Shown: positions 1-8,140 of the stretch, piece after piece
Numbering within the stretch: the stretch's first letter is position 1
Layout: the number at the start of each line of letters is the position of its first letter
Assembly (NCBI GenBank): GCA_022844045.1
Contig: JALHMM010000049.1
Coordinates: 1 to 45,606 of the forward strand
Reading direction: 5' to 3'
DNA: 45,606 nucleotides
DNA from: Reyranellaceae bacterium
Lineage (GTDB): Bacteria > Pseudomonadota > Alphaproteobacteria > Reyranellales > Reyranellaceae
Notes under the pieces: generated by a model
The model's input: only the letters and a program-made list of their open reading frames with translations
Told to the model about the DNA's origin: nothing
Databases searched by the model: none
Translations under genes and position numbers: made by a program

Positions 1-215
1 GCCACCGCGCTCTCGCCGTCGCGCGCGCGGCGGCCGACCTCGTCCAGCCGGGCGCGGCGCAGGCCGCGGCCGGGGGTGAGGAAGGAGACCGCCTCGAGCA
101 GATTGGTCTTGCCCGCGCCGTTGTCGCCGGTGAGCAGCACCGGCGTGGCCTCGAGCTCCAATCGCAGGCGGCTGTAGTTGCGGAACTCCGTGAGCCGCAA
201 TTGCCTGATAACCAT
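1..215 (-). CDS. recF: RecF recombination/replication protein, N-terminal part (cut by window edge)
   Basis: The first 71 codons are visible; the gene continues beyond base 1. RecF is an SMC-like ATPase that helps load RecA at stalled forks and gaps. The opening residues [14 protein letters not shown] are the conserved RecF start, and a Walker A motif GDNGAGKTN follows at about residues 32-40, then the [13 protein letters not shown] segment typical of the family. It lies downstream of dnaN on the same strand, the usual dnaN-recF order, with a 77-base gap, so the two are probably cotranscribed. An in-frame ATG at 239 would add eight residues; I prefer 215 because it matches family starts, though neither has a good Shine-Dalgarno sequence. 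Confidence 0.93.
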   Translation of the reverse strand, partial: MVIRQLRLTEFRNYSRLRLELEATPVLLTGDNGAGKTNLLEAVSFLTPGRGLRRARLDEVGRRARDGESAV

Positions 216-292
216 GGCACCAGCGATGGCCGCCGACATCGGCGGTGGAGCGGATGCGGAGGAGTCGGCGAGAGCGTGGATCGCGCCGCCGT

Positions 293-1408
293 TCATACCC
301 GCATCGGCATGAGCACGTAGAGCGCGCTGTCGTCGGCCGCGTCGCGCACGATGGTGGGCGAGCCGGCGTCGGACATCAGGAAGCGCGCGTCGCCGCCGCC
401 GATCTGCTGGGTGATGTCCAGCAGATAGCGGGAATTGAATCCGATCTCGATCGGCGCGTTGTCGTAGACGACCTCGAGCTCCTCGGTGGCGCTGCCGGCG
501 TCCGGGCTGGTGGCCGACAAGGTCAGGCCGTTCTTGCCCAAGACCAGCTTGATGGCGCGCGACTTCTCGGTGGAGATCGTCGAGACGCGATCGACCGCCG
601 ACTCGAACTCCTTGCAGGGAACCGTGAGCTCCTTGTCATTGCCGGCCGGGATCACCCGCTCGTAGTCGGGGAAGGTGCCGTCGATCAACTTCGAGGTCAG
701 CACGATCTGGCCGCAGGCGAAGCGGATCTTGGTCTCCGACAGCTCGATGTCGACCAGCGCGTCGGACTCCTCGATCAGCTTGCGCAGCTCGCCGACCGTC
801 TTGCGCGGCACGATCACGCCGGGCATCTCGCCCGCGCCCTTGGGCAGCGGCAGCTCGACGCGCGCCAGGCGATGGCCATCGGTCGCGACGCCGCGCAGCA
901 CGTCGGTCTGGTTCGACTTGGCGGCATGGAAATAGATGCCGTTGAGGTAGTAGCGCGTCTCCTCGGTGGAGATCGCGAAGCGCGTGCGGTCGACGACGCT
1001 CTTGAGGTCGGTGGCGGCGAGCTGGAATTTGTGCGGCAGGTCGCCTTCGTTCATGACAGGGAAATCGCTCACCGGCAGGCACTGCAAGGTAAAGCGCGAG
1101 CGGCCGGCGCGGATGGTGAGGTCGCTGTTGGTACCGGTCTCGATCTCGACCTGCGAGCCGTCGGGCAGCTTGCGCACGATCTCGTACATGGTGTGCGCTG
1201 GCGCCGTGACCGAACCGGTCTTGGTGGCGGTGGCCTCGATCGATTCGGTCACCGCCAGATCCATATCCGTAGCCGACAGGGTCAGCTTGCCCTTCTGGGC
1301 GTTGAGCAGGACGTTGGAGAGGATCGGGATGGTGTTGCGCCGCTCGACAACACTCTGCACATGGGCCAGAGCCTTCAGCAAAGCGGCCCGTTCAATCGTG
1401 AGTTTCAT
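293..1408 (-). CDS. dnaN: DNA polymerase III subunit beta (sliding clamp)
   Basis: 371 residues, the normal length for the beta clamp, a dimeric ring that tethers DNA polymerase III and other repair factors to DNA. It begins [20 protein letters not shown] and shows the conserved [13 protein letters not shown] and FPDYERVIP segments, ending in the standard YVLMPMRV tail that forms part of the peptide-binding cleft. The frame stays open upstream to 1594, but that extension is Pro/Arg-rich and unlike the family, so I start at 1408. recF follows. dnaA is not directly upstream: the next gene is the divergent ccmA. Confidence 0.97.
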   Translation of the reverse strand: MKLTIERAALLKALAHVQSVVERRNTIPILSNVLLNAQKGKLTLSATDMDLAVTESIEATATKTGSVTAPAHTMYEIVRKLPDGSQVEIETGTNSDLTIRAGRSRFTLQCLPVSDFPVMNEGDLPHKFQLAATDLKSVVDRTRFAISTEETRYYLNGIYFHAAKSNQTDVLRGVATDGHRLARVELPLPKGAGEMPGVIVPRKTVGELRKLIEESDALVDIELSETKIRFACGQIVLTSKLIDGTFPDYERVIPAGNDKELTVPCKEFESAVDRVSTISTEKSRAIKLVLGKNGLTLSATSPDAGSATEELEVVYDNAPIEIGFNSRYLLDITQQIGGGDARFLMSDAGSPTIVRDAADDSALYVLMPMRV

Positions 1409-1510
1409 GGTCGAAATGACCGCCCGTCTGACGTCGTTGGGGACCCCCAGGGGAGGGGTCGGAACCGCTTCGTCACGAGGCCGAGCGCCTGCAGCTGGAA
1501 ACGGTCTGGA

Positions 1511-1516
1511 ACTATA
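1511..1516 (-). promoter_or_regulatory. Candidate -10 box for dnaN-recF
   Basis: The minus strand reads TATAGT here, about 100 bases upstream of the dnaN ATG, in the 206-base gap between divergent dnaN and ccmA. No convincing -35 lies 16-18 bases upstream, so this is a weak proposal based on the hexamer and position only. Confidence 0.25.
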
Positions 1517-1614
1517 CCATGTAGGTCCAATTCCCGAAGCTTTTTCCGGCCCTTGGGGACAGGAATGGCGTGCTAGAAACGCCCCTCGATCCACGCTCCG
1601 AGCCGCTCCGCCGC

Positions 1615-2265
1615 ATGCCCGCCCTTAACGCCGAAAACCTCGCCTGCCGTCGCGGCGGGCGACTGGTCTTCACCGGCCTCGGCTTCGGGCTGGAGCAGGG
1701 CGAGGCGCTGCTGCTGACCGGCCGCAACGGGTCGGGCAAATCCAGCCTGCTGCGCCTGCTGGCGCTGCTGACGCCGCGTCTGCGTGGTAGCCTGACCTGG
1801 ACGGGCGTAGAGGTTTCCGAGCAGCCCGACGCCTGGCGCCTGGCGCTGGCCTGGCTGGGCCACGCCGATGCGATCAAGCCGGACTTCACGGTGCGTGAGT
1901 CTCTTGCCGGTGCCCAGCTTCTGCGCAAAGGCAGGCTGGACAGCCTCGACCACGCGCTGAGCCGGTTCGACCTAACCCCCATCGCCGACCGGCCCGGCCG
2001 CTACCTCTCCGCCGGTCAGCGCCGTCGCGCGGCGCTGGCGCGGGTGATGCTGAGCGGCGCGCCGATCTGGCTGCTCGACGAGCCCGCTTCTGGTCTCGAC
2101 GAGCCCTCGCGCGGCGCCCTGCACCTCACCCTGCGCGAGCACATGAAGGGCGGCGGCCTGGCGGTGATCTCCACCCACGGCGATATCCACCTGCCCAGCG
2201 CCCGGCCAATCGACCTCGGTGCATTCGCACCGACGGCGGATGCGCTGACGGAGGAGTGGTCGTGA
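1615..2265 (+). CDS. ccmA: Heme exporter ATP-binding protein CcmA
   Basis: 216-residue ABC ATPase that powers the CcmABCD complex, which releases heme-loaded CcmE during cytochrome c maturation. Walker A is GRNGSGKSS (about 36-44), the ABC signature is LSAGQRRRAALAR (131-143), Walker B is IWLLDEP (151-157) and the switch histidine is in STHGD (187-190). An upstream GTG at 1570 would give 231 residues; the ATG at 1615 fits the usual CcmA length and alignment start. It is the first gene of a ccmABCDEFGHI run. The 181-base gap to ccmB, unusual for this pair, is filled by a palindromic repeat. Confidence 0.95.
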   Translation: MPALNAENLACRRGGRLVFTGLGFGLEQGEALLLTGRNGSGKSSLLRLLALLTPRLRGSLTWTGVEVSEQPDAWRLALAWLGHADAIKPDFTVRESLAGAQLLRKGRLDSLDHALSRFDLTPIADRPGRYLSAGQRRRAALARVMLSGAPIWLLDEPASGLDEPSRGALHLTLREHMKGGGLAVISTHGDIHLPSARPIDLGAFAPTADALTEEWS

Positions 2266-2282
2266 GGGGTGACGCCCCCCTT

Positions 2283-2436
2283 CCTTCTCCCCGCGAAGGC
2301 GGGGAGAAGGTGCCGAGCGCCAGCGAGGCGAATGAGGGGCTTCAGGCCTATCAACCACCACGGCGGTTGTTGCGACGCCGCGAAGCCCCTCATCCGGCGC
2401 TTCGCGCCACCTTCTCCCCGCCTGCGCGGGGAGAAG
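2283..2436 (+). repeat. Palindromic repeat element, family C copy 1 (ccmA/ccmB junction)
   Basis: The element opens and closes with CCTTCTCCCCGC-type stems: CTTCTCCCCGCGAAGGCGGGGAGAAG at the left and a matching CTTCTCCCCGCCTGCGCGGGGAGAAG at the right. GAGGGGCTTC and its partner GAAGCCCCTC pair across the centre, so the whole unit can fold into a long cruciform-like structure. Related to the element at 7481-7634. The right end places GGGGAGAAG about 10 bases before the ccmB start, where it could serve as the ribosome binding site. Confidence 0.85.
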
Positions 2437-2446
2437 TCGAACAGTC

Positions 2447-3112
2447 ATGACCCGCTTCGGCCACCTCGTCGCGCGCGACCTGCTGATGGTCTGGCGGCGG
2501 CCGGGCGATGTGTTGCTGGTGCTGGCGTTCTTCCTGCTGGCCGCCAGCCTGTTCCCGCTGGGCGTCGGGCCAGAGCCGCAGGTGCTCAAGCGCATCGGCC
2601 CGGGCGTGCTGTGGGTGGCGGCCCTGTTCGCCGCCATGCTGTCGCTCGACCGGCTGTTCGGCGAGGACCTCACCGACGGCTCGCTGGAGCATCTGGTGCT
2701 GGCGCCGCTGCCGTTGGAGCTGGCGGCGCTGGCCAAGTGCCTGGCGCATTGGCTGACCGGCGGGCTGCCGCTCACGCTGATGTCACCCGCGCTGGGCTTG
2801 CTGTTCGGGCTCGAGGCATCGCAAATCACCGTACTCGCCGTATCGCTATTGCTGGGCACGCCGAGCCTGTCGCTGCTGGGCGGGCTGGGCGCGGCCCTGA
2901 CCCTGGGGGCGCGGCGGGGCGGCGCATTGATGTCGCTGCTGGTGCTGCCGCTGGCGGTGCCGGTGTTGATCTTTGGCGTTGGCGCGGTCGAGGCGCTGGC
3001 CGCTGGCGTGGGCACCTCCAACTCCCTGGTGCTGCTGGCGGCCTTCTTCCTGGTCGCGCTGGCCAGCACGCCCTGGGCGATGGCGGCGGCGCTGCGGCAG
3101 GCGGTCGAGTAG
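2447..3112 (+). CDS. ccmB: Heme exporter permease CcmB
   Basis: 221 residues, mostly hydrophobic, with about six membrane segments; CcmB is a membrane partner of CcmA in the system I cytochrome c maturation transporter. It begins MTRFGHLVARDLLMVWRRPG, close to the family start, and carries the GEDLTDGSLEHLVLAPLPLE stretch characteristic of CcmB. The start codon follows immediately after a palindromic repeat whose purine-rich end can act as a Shine-Dalgarno sequence. ccmC follows after 33 bases. Confidence 0.95.
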   Translation: MTRFGHLVARDLLMVWRRPGDVLLVLAFFLLAASLFPLGVGPEPQVLKRIGPGVLWVAALFAAMLSLDRLFGEDLTDGSLEHLVLAPLPLELAALAKCLAHWLTGGLPLTLMSPALGLLFGLEASQITVLAVSLLLGTPSLSLLGGLGAALTLGARRGGALMSLLVLPLAVPVLIFGVGAVEALAAGVGTSNSLVLLAAFFLVALASTPWAMAAALRQAVE

Positions 3113-3145
3113 ACAGGACGGAATAGGCGACGGAGGATCGCGTTC

Positions 3146-3868
3146 ATGGCGGGCATGCACGCATTGGCAAATCCGGCGCGGTTCCAGCGCTTCAGCGCCC
3201 GCGCTCTGCCGTGGAGCGCCGGGCTCACGGCGGTCCTGCTGCTGATCGGGCTCTATATGGCGTTCTTCGTGGCGCCGCCCGACTACCAGCAGAAGGAGAC
3301 CGTGCGCATCATGTTTGTGCACGTGCCGGCGGCGTGGTGGTCGATGGCCGGCTACGCCTTCCTGGCCAGCCTGGGCGCCGCGCTCTTGGTCTGGAAGCAT
3401 CCGCTGGCCGCGTTGATGGCGCGCGCCGCGGCGCCGGTCGGCGCCGCCTATGCCGCCACCTGCCTGATCACCGGCTCATTCTGGGGCCGGCCGATGTGGG
3501 GCACCTGGTGGGTGTGGGATGCGCGCCTGACCTCGATGCTGGTGCTGTTCTTCCTGTTCCTCGGCCATATCGCGCTCAGCCGCGCCTTCGATTCGCCGGA
3601 GCGCGGCGACAAGGCGGCGGCGATCCTGGCGCTGGTCGGCGTGATCAACCTGCCGATCATCAAGTTCTCGGTCGACTGGTGGAACACGCTGCATCAGCCG
3701 GCCTCGGTGGTGAAGCTCGGCGGCACCACGATCCATTCCAGCATCCTGATCCCGCTGCTGGTGATGGCGGTGGCGTTCTTCATGCTGTTCGTCACCCTGG
3801 TGCTCATGCGCACCGAGACCGAGATAGGCCGCCGCCGGCTGGAGATGGCGGCGATGGCGGCGGAGTGA
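3146..3868 (+). CDS. ccmC: Heme transporter CcmC (WWD domain)
   Basis: 240 residues with six predicted membrane helices. CcmC binds heme through the periplasmic WWD domain and passes it to CcmE. The motif is WGTWWVWDARLTS, and flanking heme-ligand histidines are present in MFVHVPAAWWSM and in the LHQP segment near the end. The start at 3146 (MAGMHALANP) is preceded by GGAGG at about 3132-3136; a second ATG at 3155 is possible. It sits between ccmB and ccmD in canonical order. Confidence 0.95.
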   Translation: MAGMHALANPARFQRFSARALPWSAGLTAVLLLIGLYMAFFVAPPDYQQKETVRIMFVHVPAAWWSMAGYAFLASLGAALLVWKHPLAALMARAAAPVGAAYAATCLITGSFWGRPMWGTWWVWDARLTSMLVLFFLFLGHIALSRAFDSPERGDKAAAILALVGVINLPIIKFSVDWWNTLHQPASVVKLGGTTIHSSILIPLLVMAVAFFMLFVTLVLMRTETEIGRRRLEMAAMAAE

Positions 3869-3966
3869 GCCGGTATGTCGCGGCCATCTACGCGACATCG
3901 GCGGGTAGGCGCCCTATATTCCGCACGCCCCGAGGACACGCTGGATCAGGGCACGGAAGGATATCC

Positions 3967-4134
3967 GTGAGTGGCTTCTTCGCGATGGGCGGTTACGCCG
4001 CCTATGTCTGGCCGGCCTACGCCGCGGCGCTGATCGCGCTCGGCGGAGTGACCCTGCTGTCGCTCTTCGCGCGCGCGCGCGTGCGCCGCGAGTTGCGCGC
4101 CCGCGGCCTTGATCGACGCGGAGCGAAGTCGTGA
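3967..4134 (+). CDS. ccmD: Small heme exporter protein CcmD
   Basis: 55-residue single-pass membrane protein that stabilises the CcmABC-CcmE complex. It starts with GTG and reads VSGFFAMGGYAAYVWPAY, the conserved CcmD beginning, followed by a hydrophobic helix and an Arg-rich cytoplasmic tail. The stop overlaps the GTG start of ccmE by four bases (GTGA), which implies translational coupling. Short genes like this are easily missed; the family match and operon position make it secure. Confidence 0.93.
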   Translation: MSGFFAMGGYAAYVWPAYAAALIALGGVTLLSLFARARVRRELRARGLDRRGAKS

Positions 4135-4577
4135 AGCCCAAACGCAAACGCCTGTGGCTGCTGCTGGGCTCGATGGGCGCATTCGCGCTGGCCGTCACCT
4201 TGGTGCTGGTGGCGCTCGACGACAACCTCGTCTTCTTCCACTCGCCGACACAGATCGCCGACAAGAAGCCGCCGCCGACCCAGCGCCTGCGCGTCGGCGG
4301 CCTCGTCGCCCCGGGCAGCGTGGAGAAAGCCGGCGACGGGTTGACCACGACCTTCGTCGTCACGGATACGCGCGCCAATCTGAAGATCAGCTATCGCGGC
4401 CAGCTGCCCGATCTCTTCCGCGAAGGCCAGGGCGTGATCGCCGAGGGCACGCTTGGCACCGACGGCGTCTTCCTCGCGCGCGAGATCCTCGCCAAGCACG
4501 ACGAGACCTACATGCCGCCCGAGGTCGCAAAGGCGCTCAAGGACGCGGGCCACTGGAAGAAGGACACGGGGAAGTGA
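4131..4577 (+). CDS. ccmE: Cytochrome c maturation heme chaperone CcmE
   Basis: 148 residues. CcmE is a membrane-anchored periplasmic OB-fold protein that carries heme covalently on a histidine. The N-terminal signal anchor is at about 8-29. The heme-binding motif is LAKHDETYMPPEV with His123 and Tyr127, matching the standard KHDExYxPPE. GTG start, overlapping the ccmD stop. ccmF follows only after 367 bases occupied by two abutting repeat elements. Confidence 0.96.
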   Translation: MKPKRKRLWLLLGSMGAFALAVTLVLVALDDNLVFFHSPTQIADKKPPPTQRLRVGGLVAPGSVEKAGDGLTTTFVVTDTRANLKISYRGQLPDLFREGQGVIAEGTLGTDGVFLAREILAKHDETYMPPEVAKALKDAGHWKKDTGK

Positions 4578-4591
4578 CCGGCCCAGCACTC

Positions 4592-4715
4592 CCTTCCCCC
4601 GGAGGGGGAAGGTGCCCGAAGGGCGGAAGGGGGATGTCGAGGACGGATACCGATGTCGTTGAGACATCCCCCTTCCGTCGCGCTGCGCGCGCCACCTTCC
4701 CCCTCCGGGGGAAGG
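4592..4715 (+). repeat. Composite palindromic repeat, family A copy 1
   Basis: 124-base element bounded by CCTTCCCCCGGAGGGGGAAGG at the left and CCTTCCCCCTCCGGGGGAAGG at the right. An inner pair, GGAAGGGGGATGTC and GACATCCCCCTTCC, allows the unit to fold on itself. A copy of identical length lies in the opposite orientation at 25813-25936. It abuts the family B element that continues to 4916. Confidence 0.88.
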
Positions 4716-4916
4716 CTATCGCTTATGGTTTGCTGGCTGTCTTCGGACCGCGCCGCTCCAGCGGCGCTCATGAGGCGTCGCTGGAGCGACGCGGCCCAAA
4801 CGGCATGAAAGCTGTTGCCTGGTCGGGGCGCGCCACTCCAGCGGCGCCTCCTGTCGATCGACCGTCGCGCCACTGGAGTGGCGCGCCCCCAGCCTTGCAA
4901 ACCATATGTGATCGCC
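4714..4916 (+). repeat. MITE-like palindromic repeat, family B copy 1
   Basis: The unit has imperfect terminal inverted repeats: GGCTATCGCTTATGGTTTGC at the left and the complement of GCAAACCATATGTGATCGCC at the right. Inside are two long stem-loops built on CGCCGCTCCAGCGGCG and CGCGCCACTCCAGCGGCGC arms. Related copies occur at 12352-12424 and 45475-45606. It carries no coding sequence. A GAGGGAAGGTAGG stretch just after it (4926-4938) is the likely ribosome binding site of ccmF and itself resembles a family A end. Confidence 0.8.
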
Positions 4917-4944
4917 CTGCCCCCCGAGGGAAGGTAGGTATGTC

Positions 4945-6924
4945 ATGATCCCCGAGGTCGGCCACTACGCGCTGGTGCTGGCGATGGTGTTGGCGCTGGT
5001 GCAGGGCACCTTGCCGCTGGCCGGCGCGGCCAAAGGCGATCCCGGCCTGATGGAGCTCGGCCGCACGGCGGCGCTGGCGCAGGCGGTGCTGACCCTGCTG
5101 TCTTTCCTGGCGCTGACCTGGGCCTATGTCGTCTCCGACTTCTCGCTGGTCAACGTCGTGGCCAACAGCCACTCGAGCAAGCCGCTGCTCTACAAGATCA
5201 CCGGCGTGTGGGGGAACCACGAAGGCTCGATGCTGCTCTGGGTGCTGATCCTGGCGCTGTTCGGCGCCGCGGTCGCCGCCTTCGGCGCCAACCTGCCGCC
5301 CACCCTGCGCGCCCGCGTGCTGGCGGTGCAGGGCCTCGTCGGGCTGGGCTTCCACGCCTTCATCGTCTTCACGTCGAACCCCTTCGATCGGCTCGATCCG
5401 GCGCCATTCGATGGCAACGACCTCAACCCGATCCTGCAGGACCCCGGCCTCGCCTTCCATCCGCCGCTGCTCTATCTCGGCTATGTCGGGCTGTCGGTGT
5501 CGTTCAGCTTCGCCGTCGCCGCCCTGATCGAGGGCCGCGTCGATGCCGCCTGGGCGCGCTGGGTACGGCCCTGGACCTTGGCGGCCTGGTGCTTCCTCAC
5601 GCTCGGCATCGCACTGGGCAGCTGGTGGGCCTACTACGAACTGGGCTGGGGCGGGTTCTGGTTCTGGGATCCGGTCGAGAACGCTTCGCTGATGCCTTGG
5701 CTGCTGGCCACCGCGCTGCTGCATTCCTCCATCGTCACCGAGAAGCGCGACGCGCTGAAGAGCTGGACGGTGCTGCTGGCGATCCTCGCCTTCTCGCTGG
5801 CGCTGCTCGGCACCTTCCTCGTCCGGTCCGGCGTGCTGACATCGGTGCACGCCTTCGCACAGGATCCGGCGCGTGGCCTCTACATCCTCGGCTTCATCGT
5901 GGTTGTCGCCGGCGGCGGGCTGACGCTCTACGCCTGGCGCGCGCCGAAGCTGGCGACCGGCGGCCTGTTCGCGCCGATCAGCCGCGAGGGCGGGCTGATC
6001 TTCAACAACCTGCTGCTGGCGGTGCTGACCTTCGTGGTCTTCCTTGGCACGCTCTATCCGTTGCTGCTCGACGCGATGGGCGGCGACAAGGTCTCGGTCG
6101 GCCCGCCATTCTACGCCGCGACCTTCATCCCATTATCGTTCCCGCTGCTCGCCGCCGTCGTGTTCGGACCGCTGCTGGCATGGAAGCGCGGCGACATCCT
6201 GAGCGCCCTGCGCCAGCTCGCCGCCGTCGCCGCGGTGGCCGTCGCCGTCGGCGTGCTGATCAGCTTCATCGCCGAGCGTCACATCACGCTCGCGGCGATC
6301 GGCTGTGGACTGGCGGCCTGGCTGATCCTCGGCGCGTTCTACGAACTGGCGCGCCGCATCAAGCTGTTCGAGATTCCCATTGGTGATTCGCGACGGCGTC
6401 TGGCCAGCCTGCCGCGCGCCTCGATCGGCATGACCATCGCCCACGCCTCGCTCGGCATCTGCGTGGCCGGCGTCATCGGCGTCTCGGTCTGGCAGGTCGA
6501 GACCATCGCCGTGCTCAAGCCGGGCGACACGCTGCGCCATGCCGGCTTCGACGTGTCGATGGAAACGCCACGCGAAATCGACGGGCCCAACTTTATCTCC
6601 GAACGCGGCAGGATCACGTTCAAGCGCGACGGCGCCGTCGTCGCGGTGCTTGAGCCCGAGCGCCGCATATTCAAGACCACGCGCCGGCAGACCACCGAGG
6701 CGGCGATCAAGACCACGCTCTTGGCCGACATCTACGCCACCTTGGGCGAGAGCGACGGCAAGGGCGGCTGGACGGTGCGCCTCTATCACAACCCCCTGGC
6801 GCCGTGGATCTGGCTGGGCGCGGCGTTCTGCGCCTTGGGTGGTTTCGTGTCGCTGACCGATCGCCGCCTGCGCGTCGGCGCACCGCTGCGCGCACGGCGT
6901 CCCACGGCGCAGCCGGCGGAGTAA
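4945..6924 (+). CDS. ccmF: Cytochrome c-type biogenesis protein CcmF (heme lyase subunit)
   Basis: 659 residues, normal for CcmF, with many membrane helices. Together with CcmH and CcmI it ligates heme from CcmE to the CXXCH thiols of apocytochrome c. The WWD motif WGGFWFWDPVENASLMPW lies at about 235-252, and conserved VWGNHEGSMLLW (88-99) and FHPPLLYLGYVG (171-182) segments are present. The start at 4945 is preceded by GGGAAGGTAGG. It overlaps nothing upstream because repeats separate it from ccmE; ccmG begins five bases after its stop. Confidence 0.96.
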   Translation: MIPEVGHYALVLAMVLALVQGTLPLAGAAKGDPGLMELGRTAALAQAVLTLLSFLALTWAYVVSDFSLVNVVANSHSSKPLLYKITGVWGNHEGSMLLWVLILALFGAAVAAFGANLPPTLRARVLAVQGLVGLGFHAFIVFTSNPFDRLDPAPFDGNDLNPILQDPGLAFHPPLLYLGYVGLSVSFSFAVAALIEGRVDAAWARWVRPWTLAAWCFLTLGIALGSWWAYYELGWGGFWFWDPVENASLMPWLLATALLHSSIVTEKRDALKSWTVLLAILAFSLALLGTFLVRSGVLTSVHAFAQDPARGLYILGFIVVVAGGGLTLYAWRAPKLATGGLFAPISREGGLIFNNLLLAVLTFVVFLGTLYPLLLDAMGGDKVSVGPPFYAATFIPLSFPLLAAVVFGPLLAWKRGDILSALRQLAAVAAVAVAVGVLISFIAERHITLAAIGCGLAAWLILGAFYELARRIKLFEIPIGDSRRRLASLPRASIGMTIAHASLGICVAGVIGVSVWQVETIAVLKPGDTLRHAGFDVSMETPREIDGPNFISERGRITFKRDGAVVAVLEPERRIFKTTRRQTTEAAIKTTLLADIYATLGESDGKGGWTVRLYHNPLAPWIWLGAAFCALGGFVSLTDRRLRVGAPLRARRPTAQPAE

Positions 6925-6929
6925 CGCCC

Positions 6930-7463
6930 GTGTCCAATCGCTGGCTGTTCGTGCTGCCATTGCTGATGGCGCTGCTATTGGGCGGCTTCTTCGGCTACGC
7001 GCTGCTCGCCGGGCGCAGCCCCGACGACATCGGCTCGCCGCTGGTCGGCAAGGTCGCGCCGGCGATCGACCTGCCGCCGCTTCACGACGGCGGCAAACGG
7101 CTGACCGCTTCTGACTGGAAGGGGCAGGTCAGCGTCGTCAATTTCTTCGCCTCCTGGTGCGCGCCCTGCCAGGTCGAGCATCCCCTGCTGGTGCGCATGG
7201 CGCGCGATGGCCTGCGCGTGCAGGGCATCAACTACAAGAACAAGCCGGAAGACGCCAAGCCGTGGCTGGCGCGGCTGGGCGATCCCTACGAGCGCATCGG
7301 CGTCGACGCCGACGGCAAGGCCGGCGTCGAGTTCGGCCTGAGCGGCGTGCCCGAGACCTTCGTCATCGACAAGGCGGGCGTCGTGCGCCTGCACTTGCGC
7401 CGCCCGCTCACCTCAGACGACGCCCAGCGCATCCGCGCGCTGGTGAAGGAGCTGGCGAAGTGA
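6930..7463 (+). CDS. ccmG: Thiol:disulfide oxidoreductase CcmG/DsbE
   Basis: 177 residues with an N-terminal membrane anchor (about 5-27) and a periplasmic thioredoxin fold. It reduces the heme-binding cysteines of apocytochrome c. The active site is ASWCAPCQVEHP with Cys77 and Cys80, and the cis-Pro loop is GVPETFVID. The GTG at 6930 follows the ccmF stop by five bases; the frame is open further upstream within ccmF but the anchor starts here. Its stop overlaps the in-frame GTG at 7460 of the next gene. Confidence 0.95.
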   Translation: MSNRWLFVLPLLMALLLGGFFGYALLAGRSPDDIGSPLVGKVAPAIDLPPLHDGGKRLTASDWKGQVSVVNFFASWCAPCQVEHPLLVRMARDGLRVQGINYKNKPEDAKPWLARLGDPYERIGVDADGKAGVEFGLSGVPETFVIDKAGVVRLHLRRPLTSDDAQRIRALVKELAK

Positions 7464-8140
7464 GCCGCGCCAGCAAACTACCTTCCCCCTCTCCCCGCGA
7501 GCGGGGAGAGGGAGGGGCCCGTCGCGCGCAGCGCGATGGGAGGGTGAGGGGCTCATGCGATGAACCGCGGCCGCCGTCATGTGATTCCCAGCCCCTCACC
7601 CCAACCCTCTCCCCGCGAGCGGGGAGAGGGAGGAAGACGCCACTTGCGATAGCGCTAACCCTCAGGGGCAAGCTAATCCTTGCGTTCCTCCTCGCCTTTC
7701 TCTCCGTGCCCGCCTTCGCCGTCGAGCCCGACGAGGTGCTGGCCGACAAGGCGCTGGAGCAGCGGGCACGCGCGATCTCGGCCGAGATCCGCTGCGTCGT
7801 CTGCCAGAACCAGTCGATCGACGATTCCAACGCCGAGATCGCGCGCGACATGCGCCGCGCCATCCGCGAGCGCCTGACCAAGGGCGATAGCGACGCCGCG
7901 GTCGTCGCCTTCCTGCGCGCGCGCTATGGCGACTACGTGATGCTGCGCCCGCCCTTCGATCCGCGCACCTGGCTGTTGTGGCTGGGCGGACCGCTGCTGC
8001 TGCTGTTCGCCGGCCGGCTGCTCTATCGCGGCGCCAAGCGACGCGCCGCGCAGGTAAAGGCCGCGCCAGTGGACCTCTCGACGGCCGAACGCCGGCGCCT
8101 CGACGCGTTGCTGCGTGACGACGAGGGCGGGCAGCGATGA
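7460..8140 (+). CDS. ccmH: Cytochrome c-type biogenesis protein CcmH (uncertain start)
   Basis: CcmH is the periplasmic thiol protein that handles apocytochrome for CcmF. The redox motif is RCVVCQNQSIDDSNAEIARDMR, followed by a C-terminal membrane helix (WLLWLGGPLLLLFAGRLLY). A signal peptide ends in LLAFLSVPAFA before VEPDEVL. The odd part is the start: no ATG lies in frame before the signal peptide. In-frame GTG codons exist at 7460 (overlapping the ccmG stop) and 7544, both leaving 30-70 residues encoded by a palindromic repeat ahead of the signal peptide. A non-standard ATA at 7649, 12 bases after AGGAAG, would give a clean signal peptide. With GTG 7460 the product is 226 residues with Cys112 and Cys115. 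Confidence 0.85.
   Translation: MSRASKLPSPSPRERGEGGARRAQRDGRVRGSCDEPRPPSCDSQPLTPTLSPRAGRGRKTPLAIALTLRGKLILAFLLAFLSVPAFAVEPDEVLADKALEQRARAISAEIRCVVCQNQSIDDSNAEIARDMRRAIRERLTKGDSDAAVVAFLRARYGDYVMLRPPFDPRTWLLWLGGPLLLLFAGRLLYRGAKRRAAQVKAAPVDLSTAERRRLDALLRDDEGGQR
7481..7634 (+). repeat. Palindromic repeat element, family C copy 2 (inside the 5' end of the ccmH frame)
   Basis: Both ends carry CCCTCTCCCCGCGAGCGGGG AGAGGG hairpins, and GGGTGAGGGGCT pairs with AGCCCCTCACCC across the middle, so it has the same architecture as 2283-2436. Translated in the ccmH frame it gives the low-complexity peptide SPSPRERGEGG...LTPTLSPRAGRG, a signature of such repeats when they are read through. Its right end supplies GAGGGAGGAAG, a strong Shine-Dalgarno-like stretch. 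Confidence 0.88.

Noticed and set aside
245..1576. 443-codon open frame on the plus strand opposite dnaN
   Set aside because: It is antisense to a fully conserved gene, rich in Arg/Gly/Asp as expected for a GC-rich shadow frame, and has no domain or ribosome binding site.
4592..4916. CRISPR array or rRNA-like structure
   Set aside because: The repeats are palindromic, of mixed lengths, and lack regularly spaced identical units or cas genes.
7157..7459. Extension of the ccmH frame upstream into ccmG
   Set aside because: This part is an out-of-frame reading of the conserved thioredoxin gene and is Arg-rich without motifs.
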